Assembly (NCBI RefSeq): GCF_001570785.1 | Contig: NZ_BCSI01000001.1 | Location: 186,001 to 250,000 of the forward strand | DNA from: Dermabacter hominis NBRC 106157 | GTDB taxonomy: Bacteria; Actinomycetota; Actinomycetes; Actinomycetales; Dermabacteraceae | DNA: 64,000 bases | Reading direction: 5' to 3' | Part shown: in pieces, positions 50,336-58,202 of the stretch | Layout of the letters: the number at the start of each line of letters is the position of its first letter | How positions within the stretch are numbered: the stretch's first letter is position 1 | The notes under the pieces: model-generated | Told to the model about the DNA's origin: nothing | Seen by the model: the letters and a program-made list of their open reading frames with translations, nothing else | The model's database searches: none | Program-made: the position numbers and the translations under genes

Positions 50336-51043
50336 ATGACAACGACCACGATGACGAAGCGCCGCCTCGCGGCAGCCCTTGCAGCCGCGTCTCTTCTTGT
50401 TGCCGGCGCGAGCGGATGCTCTTTCGGTGTACTCGGTAGCAGCGATGAGAAGCCCACGGAGCAGGCGAGTGCGGCAGCCCCGGCAGACAATAGCAATGGC
50501 GGCGATCAGGGCAGCGGGTCCGACGACGCGAATCCCGCGCAGGGCGCGAGCGACGCCGGCGGCGCTGCGGCGGGTTCCGATCAGGGCGGCGCGAACGGCC
50601 AGCAGGCGGCGGGGGACCCTAACGGGGCGAACTATCCCGCGCCGATCTTCACGACGGAGGCTCCCGCAATCGTCAAAGGCGATCCGAACGCGACTGTCAC
50701 GGCTTCGCTTCACGGTCTGAAGCGAGAGGGGGAGACCGTCACCGCCCTCTACTCGTTCAAGCTCAATACGGCTGTGAAGGAGGAGCAGGATTTCTACTAC
50801 CTGAACGGTAGCACCAGGTGGACACCCTTCATCGTCGACACGAAGAATCTTCGCAAGCATACGCCACTTGCGACGGAGAATAACCAAGAGCGTGCAATGA
50901 CTGAACTCATTGATGTGGACATCATGCCCGGTCAGACCGCGTATGCCTTTGCGACGTTCGCGGCGCCGCCGGCGGACGTCAAGACCATGGACGTGATGCT
51001 GTGGCCGACAGGCGAAGTCGCGAAGGGGGTCGAAATCAAGTGA
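50336..51043 (+). CDS. Secreted lipoprotein of unknown family, first gene of an envelope/two-component operon
   Basis: 235 residues. Signal peptide with lipobox ASGC near residue 28, a long Gly/Ala/Asn/Asp/Gln-rich flexible linker (about 35-95), then a beta-rich domain (about 100-235; IFTTEAPAIVKGDPNATVTA, VTALYSFKLNTAV, MTELIDVDIMPGQTAYAFAT). The fold looks like an immunoglobulin-type DUF4352-like sandwich, but that is a guess. ATG 50336 follows TGAGGAG. The stop overlaps the start of the OmpA-like gene (GTGA), so the two are coupled. Confidence 0.85.
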   Translation: MTTTTMTKRRLAAALAAASLLVAGASGCSFGVLGSSDEKPTEQASAAAPADNSNGGDQGSGSDDANPAQGASDAGGAAAGSDQGGANGQQAAGDPNGANYPAPIFTTEAPAIVKGDPNATVTASLHGLKREGETVTALYSFKLNTAVKEEQDFYYLNGSTRWTPFIVDTKNLRKHTPLATENNQERAMTELIDVDIMPGQTAYAFATFAAPPADVKTMDVMLWPTGEVAKGVEIK

Positions 51044-51603
51044 AAAAGCGTCACCTTGTAAGCCTCACGGCCGCGGCTTTCGTCTTCGCTGCTGGGCCAG
51101 CGGCCCTTGCGGATAATGGGGACGAAACGCCCGCCCCCGAGCCGCCGAGCACGATCGGTACGTACGAGTCCAATATTTTTCCCCTCGAGCAGAATATCTA
51201 CCAGCTCGATCAAAACATCGAAGATCTCAATACCGATACACAAGAGGGCAACACCAAGGTTGTCACCTTGAATTCGGACATTCTCTTCGACTACGGCTCG
51301 AACAAACTATCTGACCCGGCGAAGAAACGCATCGGGGAGCTTGTCAAAGACGTTCCGCAGGGTGCAACCGTGAAGGTCGATGGGCACACTGACAACATCC
51401 CGTACCATCGAGGCAACGACGTGCTCTCCAAGGAGCGCGCCCAGGCGGTCGCCGACGCGATCTCCGCGACGCGAGGCGACCTCAAGCTTGAAGTCGCGGG
51501 CCACGGCGATACGAAGCCCGTGGAGCCGAACGAGGAGGGCGGCGAGGACAACCCGGAGGGGCGTGCCAAGAACAGGCGCGTGGAGATCCGCTATGACGGG
51601 TAG
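51040..51603 (+). CDS. Secreted OmpA-C-like peptidoglycan-binding protein
   Basis: 187 residues with a signal peptide (about 1-25, ending AALADN). A spacer rich in Asn/Gln (NIFPLEQNIYQLDQNIEDL) may form a short coiled helix. The OmpA-C domain spans about 70-187: DILFDYGSNKLSDPAKKRI, VDGHTDNIPYHRGNDVLSKE, RAQAV, and AKNRRVEI with the Asp/Arg pair that binds diaminopimelate. There is no membrane span, so it may sit in the wall or pair with the upstream lipoprotein. Similar lipoprotein-OmpA pairs are known in other actinobacteria. GTG 51040 overlaps the previous stop. Confidence 0.88.
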   Translation: MKKRHLVSLTAAAFVFAAGPAALADNGDETPAPEPPSTIGTYESNIFPLEQNIYQLDQNIEDLNTDTQEGNTKVVTLNSDILFDYGSNKLSDPAKKRIGELVKDVPQGATVKVDGHTDNIPYHRGNDVLSKERAQAVADAISATRGDLKLEVAGHGDTKPVEPNEEGGEDNPEGRAKNRRVEIRYDG

Positions 51604-52366
51604 CCACACTCCTTCATTCGCGTCGGGATCGGCCGGTTCAGCGGAGCCGGCCGATCCGGCGCGTCAGCGCATCTTGCTCGTGGACGACGATGAGACGATT
51701 CGCGAGCACCTCGGGGGAGTGCTCTCACGCAGCGGGCTTGACGTGCGCATGGTAGCGAACGGTGCCGAGGCACTCGAGAGGCTCGATGAGGAGGAACCCG
51801 ATCTCGTCATCCTCGACGTCATGATGCCGGTCATGGACGGTCGAGAAGCGCTTCGCCGGATCCGCGAACGCCATGAGTGGCTACCCGTCATCCTTCTTAC
51901 CCAGGTGGGGGAGAGCTTCGAGCGTGCGTCCGCGCTCGACGAAGGGGCCGACGATTACCTCAATAAGCCGTTCGACCCTCACGAGCTCCTCGCGCGGATC
52001 AGGGCCGTCCTGCGTCGAAGCTCGCGCGGCTCGGCCCCGCTCAGCACGTCCTCGACGCTCACCTCTGGTGAGCTGCGCATCGATCGCACGGCCCGGCGGA
52101 TCTTCGTGGGTGGCAAGGAAGACCAACTCACGCCGCGGGCATTCGCGCTCCTCGAGTACCTCATGGCGCATCCCGGCGAAGTGTTCACGCGTGAGCGGCT
52201 CCTGCAGACCGTGTGGGGCTTCGATGCGATCGTGACCACGCGAGCCGTTGACCATCGCATCGCCGAGATTCGCCGCGTGATTGGTTCCGCCGACGGTTCC
52301 CCCACGTACATCGAGACAGTCCCGAGCCTCGGCTATCGCTTCGCCCAGAAGGTCGAACGTTCATGA
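51593..52366 (+). CDS. OmpR/PhoB-type response regulator
   Basis: 257 residues. Receiver domain with acidic pocket DDD (31-33), phospho-acceptor D75 in LVILDVMMPVMD, and K125 in DYLNKPFDP; winged-helix output domain from about 150 (RAFALLEYLMAHPGEVFTRE, RAVDHRIAEIRRVIG). The first ~25 residues are a Ser/Ala/Pro-rich tail. ATG 51593 overlaps the OmpA gene end by 11 bases, and the stop overlaps the kinase start (ATGA). It probably controls its own operon; target sites are unknown. Confidence 0.94.
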   Translation: MTGSHTPSFASGSAGSAEPADPARQRILLVDDDETIREHLGGVLSRSGLDVRMVANGAEALERLDEEEPDLVILDVMMPVMDGREALRRIRERHEWLPVILLTQVGESFERASALDEGADDYLNKPFDPHELLARIRAVLRRSSRGSAPLSTSSTLTSGELRIDRTARRIFVGGKEDQLTPRAFALLEYLMAHPGEVFTRERLLQTVWGFDAIVTTRAVDHRIAEIRRVIGSADGSPTYIETVPSLGYRFAQKVERS

Positions 52367-53274
52367 AGAAACACCCACTTGCCTACGCCTCGGCTTTCGC
52401 CGCGCTTCCCCTCGCGATCGGCGTGGTGGTCTCCCTCGTATGGAGCGTCCTCGGCGAATCGAGGCACATCTACTTCTCGATGTCGCTCGCCTGGCTCCCG
52501 CTCACGATCGGCGCGGTTCTCACCCTCGCTGTGCTCCCCGCCCTCGGCGCGTGGTGGTACACGCGCCACGCCGTGAGCAAGGCGCGGCGCGAAACCGTGG
52601 TCGAGCAGACGGCAAGCCGGCGCCGGCTCATCGCCCGACTCGACCACGAAATAAAGAACCCGATCCAGGGCATTCGAGCGGCGCTTGCCGACGAGCCGTC
52701 CGAGCGGCAACGCTCGAGCATCGACGCGCAATCACGCCGCCTCACCTCCCTTCTGAGCGACCTGCGCAAGATTGGGGAGGTCGAGCACACGCAGCTCGAG
52801 ATTACGCAGATCGATCCTTCGCGCCTCGTCCACGACGCAATCGAGACCGCGCGCGAGGTGCCCGGTGCGAGCGAACGCTCGATCCGCGTCTCGCTTCCCA
52901 CGGCTCCGCGCCCTCTGCCGCCGATCAATGGCGACGAAGACCTCCTCTTCCTGTGCCTCGTGAACGTCTTGAGCAACGCCGTGAAGTACTCGCGGCCGGG
53001 CGACGCGATCGAAGTGCGGGGGCGACAGCTCGAAAGCGGCATCGTGCTCGAGGTCGCCGACACCGGACTCGGGATTTCCCCGGACGACCTTCCGCTCGTA
53101 TGGGAAGAACTCGGTCGTGCGAGCGAGGTGCGCGGTATCGAGGGCTCGGGGCTTGGCCTGCCCATGGTGAAGGCCATCGTCGAACGCCATGGAGGCACTG
53201 CGACCCTCACGTCGTGGCATGGTGAAGGGACATCCGTAAGCCTTACCCTCCCGTTTGCAGGGCCCGCGCGGTAA
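52363..53274 (+). CDS. Sensor histidine kinase, compact two-span form
   Basis: 303 residues with two membrane spans (about 8-29 and 43-65) joined by a very short outer loop (~13 residues). Sensing probably occurs in or near the membrane. H95 in LIARLDHEIKNPI is the phosphorylation site, N205 in NVLSNAVKYS the N box, VADTGLGIS G1, GSGLGLPM G2. There is no HAMP or PAS domain. It overlaps the regulator gene by four bases. The partner is clearly the adjacent regulator, and the signal may be state of the wall or of the lipoprotein/OmpA pair. Confidence 0.93.
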   Translation: MKKHPLAYASAFAALPLAIGVVVSLVWSVLGESRHIYFSMSLAWLPLTIGAVLTLAVLPALGAWWYTRHAVSKARRETVVEQTASRRRLIARLDHEIKNPIQGIRAALADEPSERQRSSIDAQSRRLTSLLSDLRKIGEVEHTQLEITQIDPSRLVHDAIETAREVPGASERSIRVSLPTAPRPLPPINGDEDLLFLCLVNVLSNAVKYSRPGDAIEVRGRQLESGIVLEVADTGLGISPDDLPLVWEELGRASEVRGIEGSGLGLPMVKAIVERHGGTATLTSWHGEGTSVSLTLPFAGPAR

Positions 53275-53321
53275 AACACCCGGAAAAGAGCGGGTCGAGC
53301 TAAGAGCACGTATGAAAAGAA

Positions 53322-53351
53322 GGTCCGACGCTCGCCTGTCACCGTCGGACC
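53322..53351. repeat. GGTCCGACG hairpin, second copy of the rpoB-rpoC spacer element
   Basis: GGTCCGACG (53322-53330) pairs with CGTCGGACC (53343-53351). The first 15 bases, GGTCCGACGCTCGCC, are identical to those at 30796-30810, including the loop side that is not needed for pairing. It lies after the kinase gene and may act as terminator (no T-run). Confidence 0.7.
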
Positions 53352-53437
53352 CTGACAAACGGCGCCCCCGCACTCGCTGAACCGGCGGTGCCAAACGCAG
53401 CGAGACCAAGCACACACGTGCAGGGCCCCTCGCCCCC

Positions 53438-53466
53438 TTACGTTCGGTGCCCGCGTGCCGTAAACT
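53438..53466 (+). promoter_or_regulatory. spc operon promoter before rplN
   Basis: TTACGT (53438-53443), 17-base spacer, TAAACT (53461-53466), followed by TAGAC. It gives a leader of about 270 bases and explains how the spc operon is expressed after being cut off from the S10 operon. Confidence 0.65.
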
Positions 53467-53471
53467 AGACG

Positions 53472-53744
53472 GGTTGCTGTGTGAACGCACCCAAAAACCG
53501 GGAGGTTGGCGGGATGCGCCACTGAGCACAGGACCCGGTCCTCGGGCCCCAAGTGGGACCCATCCCAGCCGGAGACCTTGCATCGCCTTTCGGCAGTGCC
53601 TGAGTCCGGCTCGGGGTTTTTTGATGCCCGGGAACTGGAAGCCGCTGCGCCCCACGTGAGTGCGGTGGAAAACAAGTCCGATATCCGTTCCGCAAGGCTC
53701 GAGGCTCACGCCGAGAGAACCGGCGAGACGCAAGGAGAACGTTA
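53472..53744 (+). ncRNA. rplN leader with attenuator-like hairpin
   Basis: Structured GC-rich leader without a gene. At 53599-53615 CCTGAG pairs with CTCGGG around TCCGG and is followed by six T residues (53617-53622), a terminator shape 120 bases before rplN. Upstream segments such as GGACCCGGTCC (53532-53542, palindromic) and GGGACCCATCCC could form competing structures. Control by a ribosomal protein (S8 in other bacteria) is a guess. Confidence 0.5.
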
Positions 53745-54113
53745 GTGATTCAGCAGGAGTCGCGACTCAAGGTCGCCGACAACACCGGTGCAAAGGAAAT
53801 CCTCTGCATCCGTGTTCTCGGTGGCTCCGGTCGCCGTTACGCCGGCATTGGTGACACCATCGTTGCGACCGTCAAGGACGCAATCCCTGGCGGAAACGTC
53901 AAAAAGGGCGATGTTGTGAAGGCCGTCGTGGTTCGCACCACGAAGGAACGCCGTCGTGCCGATGGTTCATACATCCGATTCGATGAGAACGCAGCCGTCA
54001 TCCTCAAGAACGACGGCGAGCCGCGTGGCACGCGCATCTTCGGCCCCGTGGGCCGCGAGCTGCGTGACCGCCGGTTCATGAAGATCATCTCGCTGGCACC
54101 GGAGGTGCTGTGA
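53745..54113 (+). CDS. rplN: 50S ribosomal protein L14
   Basis: 122-residue L14 at the subunit interface. [20 protein letters not shown] and [19 protein letters not shown] are diagnostic. GTG 53745 follows CAAGGAGAACGTTA. First gene of the separated spc operon; rplX follows after 1 base. Confidence 0.97.
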   Translation: MIQQESRLKVADNTGAKEILCIRVLGGSGRRYAGIGDTIVATVKDAIPGGNVKKGDVVKAVVVRTTKERRRADGSYIRFDENAAVILKNDGEPRGTRIFGPVGRELRDRRFMKIISLAPEVL

Positions 54114-54114
54114 C

Positions 54115-54525
54115 ATGAGCATGAAGATTAAGAAGGGTGACCTCGTTCAGGTCATCACCGGTCGCACGAGCGACGCAGACAAGATCGCCAAGCGCAACGA
54201 AACCCGCGCCGAAAAGGGCAAGGGCGAACTCGCCGCAGGCGACAAGGGTAAGCAGGGCCGCGTGCTCCAGGTGTTCCCCGACACCCAGCGCGTGCTCGTC
54301 GAGGGCGTCAACCGCATCACCCGCCACAACAAGCCCGGCTACAACGGCCAGGCTGGCGGCATCGAGCAGGTCGAAGCCCCGATCCATATCTCGAACGTCG
54401 CCCTCGTGGCTGACGACGGCAAGCCGACCCGCGTCGGCTTCCGTGAAGAGAAGGTCGAGCTCGAGGACGGCCGCACGAAGACCATTCGTGTGCGTTACTC
54501 GAAGCGCACCGGGAAGGACATCTGA
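54115..54525 (+). CDS. rplX: 50S ribosomal protein L24 with an insertion in the KOW loop
   Basis: 136 residues, about 30 longer than typical L24, an assembly initiator protein. The KOW start [13 protein letters not shown] is followed by an extra, charged stretch (about 17-42: [20 protein letters not shown]) before [20 protein letters not shown]. The remainder is normal ([27 protein letters not shown]). The insertion sits in a surface loop. The frame is intact and the stop overlaps the rplE start by one base. Confidence 0.95.
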   Translation: MSMKIKKGDLVQVITGRTSDADKIAKRNETRAEKGKGELAAGDKGKQGRVLQVFPDTQRVLVEGVNRITRHNKPGYNGQAGGIEQVEAPIHISNVALVADDGKPTRVGFREEKVELEDGRTKTIRVRYSKRTGKDI

Positions 54526-55082
54526 TGACCGAGACGACCACCCCGCGCCTTAAGACCAAGTACCGCGAAGAAATCAAGGATTCGCTCCAGAGCGAGTTCA
54601 ACTACGCCAACCCGATGCTCATCCCCGGCCTCACGAAGATCGTGGTGAACATGGGTGTCGGCGACGCCGCACGTGACTCGAAGGTCATCGACGGTGCCAT
54701 CGCGGATCTCACCGCGATCACCGGCCAGAGGCCTCAGGTGACGCGCGCCCGCAAGTCGATCGCGCAGTTCAAGCTTCGTGAGGGCCAGGCCATTGGCTGC
54801 CACACGACCCTGCGCGGCAACCGCATGTGGGAGTTCCTCGACCGCCTGCTCTCGACCGCCCTTCCGCGTATCCGCGACTTCCGCGGCCTCTCGCCGAAGC
54901 AGTTCGACGGCAACGGCAACTACACCTTCGGTCTCACCGAACAGGTCATGTTCCATGAGATCGATCCGGACAAGATCGACCGCGTTCGCGGCATGGACAT
55001 CACCGTGGTGACCACCGCCAAGACCGATGACGAGGGACGTGCGCTGCTTCGTGCGCTCGGCTTCCCCTTCAAGGAGAACTGA
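54525..55082 (+). CDS. rplE: 50S ribosomal protein L5
   Basis: 185-residue L5, 5S rRNA-binding protein of the central protuberance. [40 protein letters not shown] and the P-site loop region are diagnostic. Codons 126-155 exist as a second, slightly diverged copy at 49912-50000. rpsN begins one base after its stop. Confidence 0.97.
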   Translation: MTETTTPRLKTKYREEIKDSLQSEFNYANPMLIPGLTKIVVNMGVGDAARDSKVIDGAIADLTAITGQRPQVTRARKSIAQFKLREGQAIGCHTTLRGNRMWEFLDRLLSTALPRIRDFRGLSPKQFDGNGNYTFGLTEQVMFHEIDPDKIDRVRGMDITVVTTAKTDDEGRALLRALGFPFKEN

Positions 55083-55083
55083 T

Positions 55084-55269
55084 ATGGCCAAGACAGCGCT
55101 TAAGAACAAGCAGCAGCGCAAGCCCAAGTTCGCTGTGCGCGCCTACACCCGGTGCCAGAAGTGCGGTCGCCCGCACTCGGTGTACCGCAAGTTCGGCCTT
55201 TGCCGCGTGTGCCTTCGCGAGATGGCCCACCGCGGTGAACTGCCCGGTGTCACCAAGAGCAGCTGGTAA
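55084..55269 (+). CDS. rpsN: 30S ribosomal protein S14, zinc type
   Basis: 61-residue S14 of the short zinc-ribbon (type Z) form. [20 protein letters not shown] supplies the CxxC...CxxC ligands. [20 protein letters not shown] begins the protein. ATG 55084 is chosen over an upstream frame extension that overlaps rplE. Actinobacteria commonly have a second, zinc-free S14 made under zinc starvation; it is not in this window. Confidence 0.97.
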   Translation: MAKTALKNKQQRKPKFAVRAYTRCQKCGRPHSVYRKFGLCRVCLREMAHRGELPGVTKSSW

Positions 55270-55332
55270 GGACTATCGCCACAGGTCCCCGCTTTACGCG
55301 AGGGAAACCACGGTGAGAAAGAAGCATTCGAC

Positions 55333-55731
55333 ATGACAATGACTGATCCGATCGCGGACATGCTCACGCGAATCCGGAACGCCAACACCGCGTTCCACGA
55401 TTCCGTGACCATGCCGTACTCGAACCTTAAGTCCCGCATCGCGGAGATTCTGAAGGCCGAGGGGTACATCAAGGACTGGCGCGAGGAAGAAGCCGAGGTT
55501 GGAAAGAACCTCGTCATCGAACTCAAGTACACCGACGATCGCGAGCGCGCGATCTCGGGCGTCCGCCGTGTCTCGAAGCCCGGCCTTCGCGTGTACGCAA
55601 AGTCCACCAACCTGCCCAAGGTGCTCGGCGGCCTCGGCGTGGCCATCCTGTCCACGTCCTCCGGCCTCCTCACCGACAAGCAGGCCACGAAGAAAGGCGT
55701 GGGTGGGGAAGTCCTCGCCTACGTCTGGTAA
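55333..55731 (+). CDS. rpsH: 30S ribosomal protein S8
   Basis: 132-residue S8, central-domain assembly protein and, in other bacteria, the repressor of the spc operon. [20 protein letters not shown] and [20 protein letters not shown] are diagnostic. ATG 55333 starts 63 bases after rpsN. Confidence 0.97.
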   Translation: MTMTDPIADMLTRIRNANTAFHDSVTMPYSNLKSRIAEILKAEGYIKDWREEEAEVGKNLVIELKYTDDRERAISGVRRVSKPGLRVYAKSTNLPKVLGGLGVAILSTSSGLLTDKQATKKGVGGEVLAYVW

Positions 55732-55749
55732 CCGGAAAGGAGAACCGTA

Positions 55750-56292
55750 ATGTCCCGCATTGGACTTCGACCGGTTTCCGTACCGGCTTCCGTCACTGGT
55801 GTGACTATCGACGGCCAGCACGTCCAGATCGCTGGCCCCAAGGGCGAGCTTCAGTACGAGGTTCCGAAGCCTCTCAGCGTTGAGCGCGCTGAAGATGGCT
55901 CGATCGTCGTGCGCCGCCCCAACGAAGAGCGTGAGAACAAGGCCCTCCACGGCCTTGCACGCACTCTCATCGCGAACATGGTCGAGGGTGTCACGGAGGG
56001 CTTCGAAAAGAAGCTCGAAATCGTTGGCACCGGTTACCGTGTCGTCGCGAAGGGAACCGATCTCGAGTTCGCGCTCGGCTTCTCCCACCCCGTGCTCGTG
56101 AAGGCCCCCATGGGCATCACGTTCGCCGTGGAGAGCCCCACGAAGTTCTCGGTATCGGGCATTGATAAGCAGCTGGTCGGCGAGACCGCCGCGAAGATTC
56201 GCAAGATTCGTAAGCCCGAGCCGTACAAGGGCAAGGGTGTGCGCTACGCCGACGAGACCGTGAAGCGCAAGGCCGGAAAGGCTGGTAAGTGA
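55750..56292 (+). CDS. rplF: 50S ribosomal protein L6
   Basis: 180-residue L6 near the factor-binding site. [20 protein letters not shown] and the signature region [16 protein letters not shown] are present. ATG follows AAAGGAGAACCGTA. Two tandem L6 folds are evident by length. Confidence 0.97.
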   Translation: MSRIGLRPVSVPASVTGVTIDGQHVQIAGPKGELQYEVPKPLSVERAEDGSIVVRRPNEERENKALHGLARTLIANMVEGVTEGFEKKLEIVGTGYRVVAKGTDLEFALGFSHPVLVKAPMGITFAVESPTKFSVSGIDKQLVGETAAKIRKIRKPEPYKGKGVRYADETVKRKAGKAGK

Positions 56293-56294
56293 TA

Positions 56295-56681
56295 ATGGGT
56301 TTCGCTGAAAAGCACACTCGTGGTGACCGCAAGAGCCGCGTCCGCGCACGTGGCCGCCGTCACCTGCGCCTCCGTCGCCGCGTTGCGGGTACCGCTGAGC
56401 GTCCCCGCCTCGCCGTGACCCGTTCGGCGCGCCACATGTACGTTCAGGTCATCGACGATACGAAGGGCATCACCCTCGCATCGGCATCGACCATGGAAGC
56501 AGACCTCCGCGCGTCGGAAGCCACGAAGACCGAGAAGGCCAAGCAGGTCGGCTCGCTCGTGGCCCAGCGCGCGAAGGAAGCCGGTATCGACGCCGTGGTC
56601 TTCGACCGTGGCGGCAACAAGTACCACGGCCGCGTGGCCGCCGTCGCTGACGGTGCACGCGAGGCCGGACTGACTCTGTGA
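56295..56681 (+). CDS. rplR: 50S ribosomal protein L18
   Basis: 128-residue L18 binding 5S r[43 protein letters not shown] and [20 protein letters not shown] are diagnostic. ATG 56295 lies two bases after the rplF stop; an overlapping GTG at 56289 is an alternative with two extra residues. Confidence 0.96.
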   Translation: MGFAEKHTRGDRKSRVRARGRRHLRLRRRVAGTAERPRLAVTRSARHMYVQVIDDTKGITLASASTMEADLRASEATKTEKAKQVGSLVAQRAKEAGIDAVVFDRGGNKYHGRVAAVADGAREAGLTL

Positions 56682-56717
56682 CCACCCCCCCGGAAATAGG
56701 ACGAGAAGAGGATTCAC

Positions 56718-57410
56718 ATGGCTGCTGAGCAGCGTAACAATGGTCCCGCGGCCTCCGGTCGGAGGGGCGAGAACGAGGATCGTAACAACCGCGGTCGCGG
56801 CAATGACCGCAACCAGGGCGGGCGTCGCGGCGAGGGCCGTGGCGGTCGTCAGGAAGAGAAGTCGGCCTTCCTTGAGCGCGTGGTAGCAATCAACCGCGTG
56901 TCGAAGGTTGTCAAGGGCGGTCGCCGCTTCGCCTTCACCGCGCTCGTCGTGGTGGGCGACGGTGATGGCACCGTTGGCATCGGCTACGGCAAGGCGAAGG
57001 AAGTTCCCGCCGCCATCTCGAAGGGTGTCGAGGAAGCGAAGAAGAACTTCTTCCGCGTTCCCCGCATCCAGGGCACGATCGTGCACCCGGTTCAGGGAGA
57101 GGACGCCGCAGGCGTTGTCTTCCTCCGTCCGGCTGCTCCCGGTACCGGTGTAATCGCCGGTGGTCCGGTGCGTGCGGTTCTCGAGTGCGCGGGCGTCGCC
57201 GACGTTCTGTCGAAGTCGCTCGGTTCCTCGAACACGATCAACATCGTGCACGCGACCGTCAAGGCCCTCAAGCAGCTCGAGGAGCCGGAAGCAGTGGCAG
57301 CTCGCCGCGGCCTTCCCCTCGAGGACGTCGCCCCCGGCTACCTGCTTCGTGCGCAGGCCGAGGGTCGCGCAGCGGCTCGCGAGGCGCGTGAAGAGAAGGT
57401 AGGTGCCTGA
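56718..57410 (+). CDS. rpsE: 30S ribosomal protein S5
   Basis: 230-residue S5, which contributes to accuracy and mRNA unwinding. A Gly/Arg/Asn-rich N-terminal tail (1-50) typical of actinobacteria precedes [20 protein letters not shown] and the S5 double-stranded RNA-binding fold ([18 protein letters not shown]). The stop shares a base with the rpmD start. Confidence 0.97.
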   Translation: MAAEQRNNGPAASGRRGENEDRNNRGRGNDRNQGGRRGEGRGGRQEEKSAFLERVVAINRVSKVVKGGRRFAFTALVVVGDGDGTVGIGYGKAKEVPAAISKGVEEAKKNFFRVPRIQGTIVHPVQGEDAAGVVFLRPAAPGTGVIAGGPVRAVLECAGVADVLSKSLGSSNTINIVHATVKALKQLEEPEAVAARRGLPLEDVAPGYLLRAQAEGRAAAREAREEKVGA

Positions 57411-57589
57411 TGCAGCTCAAGGTTACTCAGGTCAAGTCTGTAATCGGCGGTAACGACGCACAGCGCTCGACGGTGCGAGGCCTCGGCCTCAAGCGCATCG
57501 GCGACGTCGTCGTCAAAGAAGACCGCCCCGAGATTCGCGGCATGATCAATGCCGTCCGTCACCTCGTGACGGTTGAAGAGGTGGACTGA
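57410..57589 (+). CDS. rpmD: 50S ribosomal protein L30
   Basis: 59-residue L30. It begins [20 protein letters not shown] and continues through [20 protein letters not shown] to [11 protein letters not shown], a complete L30 fold. ATG 57410 overlaps the rpsE stop by one base (TGATG). rplO follows after 3 bases. Confidence 0.96.
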   Translation: MQLKVTQVKSVIGGNDAQRSTVRGLGLKRIGDVVVKEDRPEIRGMINAVRHLVTVEEVD

Positions 57590-57592
57590 TCC

Positions 57593-58045
57593 ATGGCGAA
57601 CGAAAACCCGCTTAAGCTCCACGATCTTCGCCCGGCTCCCGGCGCGAAGACCGCTAAGATCCGCGTGGGTCGTGGTGAAGGCTCGAAGGGTAAGACCTCG
57701 GGTCGCGGTACCAAGGGTACGAAGGCGCGCTACCAGGTGAAGGCAGGCTTCGAGGGTGGTCAGACCCCGATGCACCGCCGCCTTCCCAAGCTGCGTGGCT
57801 TCAAGAACCCCTTCCGTGTGGAGTTCCAGGTCATCAACCTGGACACCATCGAAGCGCTGTTCCCCGAGGGTGGCACCGTCACCGTCGAGGATCTTGTCGC
57901 GAAGGGTGCCGTGCGCAAGAACCAGCCCGTCAAGGTGCTCGGCTCTGGCGACATCACCGTGAAGATCGACATCACTGCCCAGAAGTTCTCGGCTTCGGCC
58001 GAGGAGAAGATCACCGCCGCTGGCGGCTCGGTCATCGTGGCGTGA
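57593..58045 (+). CDS. rplO: 50S ribosomal protein L15
   Basis: 150-residue L15, a late assembly protein. [20 protein letters not shown], the Gly-rich arm [20 protein letters not shown] and [20 protein letters not shown] are diagnostic. Last gene before a terminator that separates the spc operon from secY. Confidence 0.97.
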   Translation: MANENPLKLHDLRPAPGAKTAKIRVGRGEGSKGKTSGRGTKGTKARYQVKAGFEGGQTPMHRRLPKLRGFKNPFRVEFQVINLDTIEALFPEGGTVTVEDLVAKGAVRKNQPVKVLGSGDITVKIDITAQKFSASAEEKITAAGGSVIVA

Positions 58046-58076
58046 GTTGAAGCAATTTTCATAGTGCTTCTTTGAC

Positions 58077-58120
58077 CAGGCACCGCGACTCAGGATATTT
58101 TGAGGCGCGGTGCCTGTTTT
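58077..58120 (+). terminator. spc operon terminator before secY
   Basis: CAGGCACCGCG (58077-58087) pairs with CGCGGTGCCTG (58106-58116), with CTCA/TGAG pairing inside the loop, then TTTTAAT. Confidence 0.9.
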
Positions 58121-58202
58121 AATAGGCCAATAACCCCTAGCTCTAATGCGCTCCGTGTGCATGATAGGCCCACCCCTCGGGCCGCCCGACAGGAGGAACC
58201 TG

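Noticed and set aside
48494-53744. Mobile element, prophage or integrative element as the source of the island
   Set aside because: No transposase, integrase, terminal repeats or attachment duplication could be seen; the only duplication is the ribosomal gene relic.
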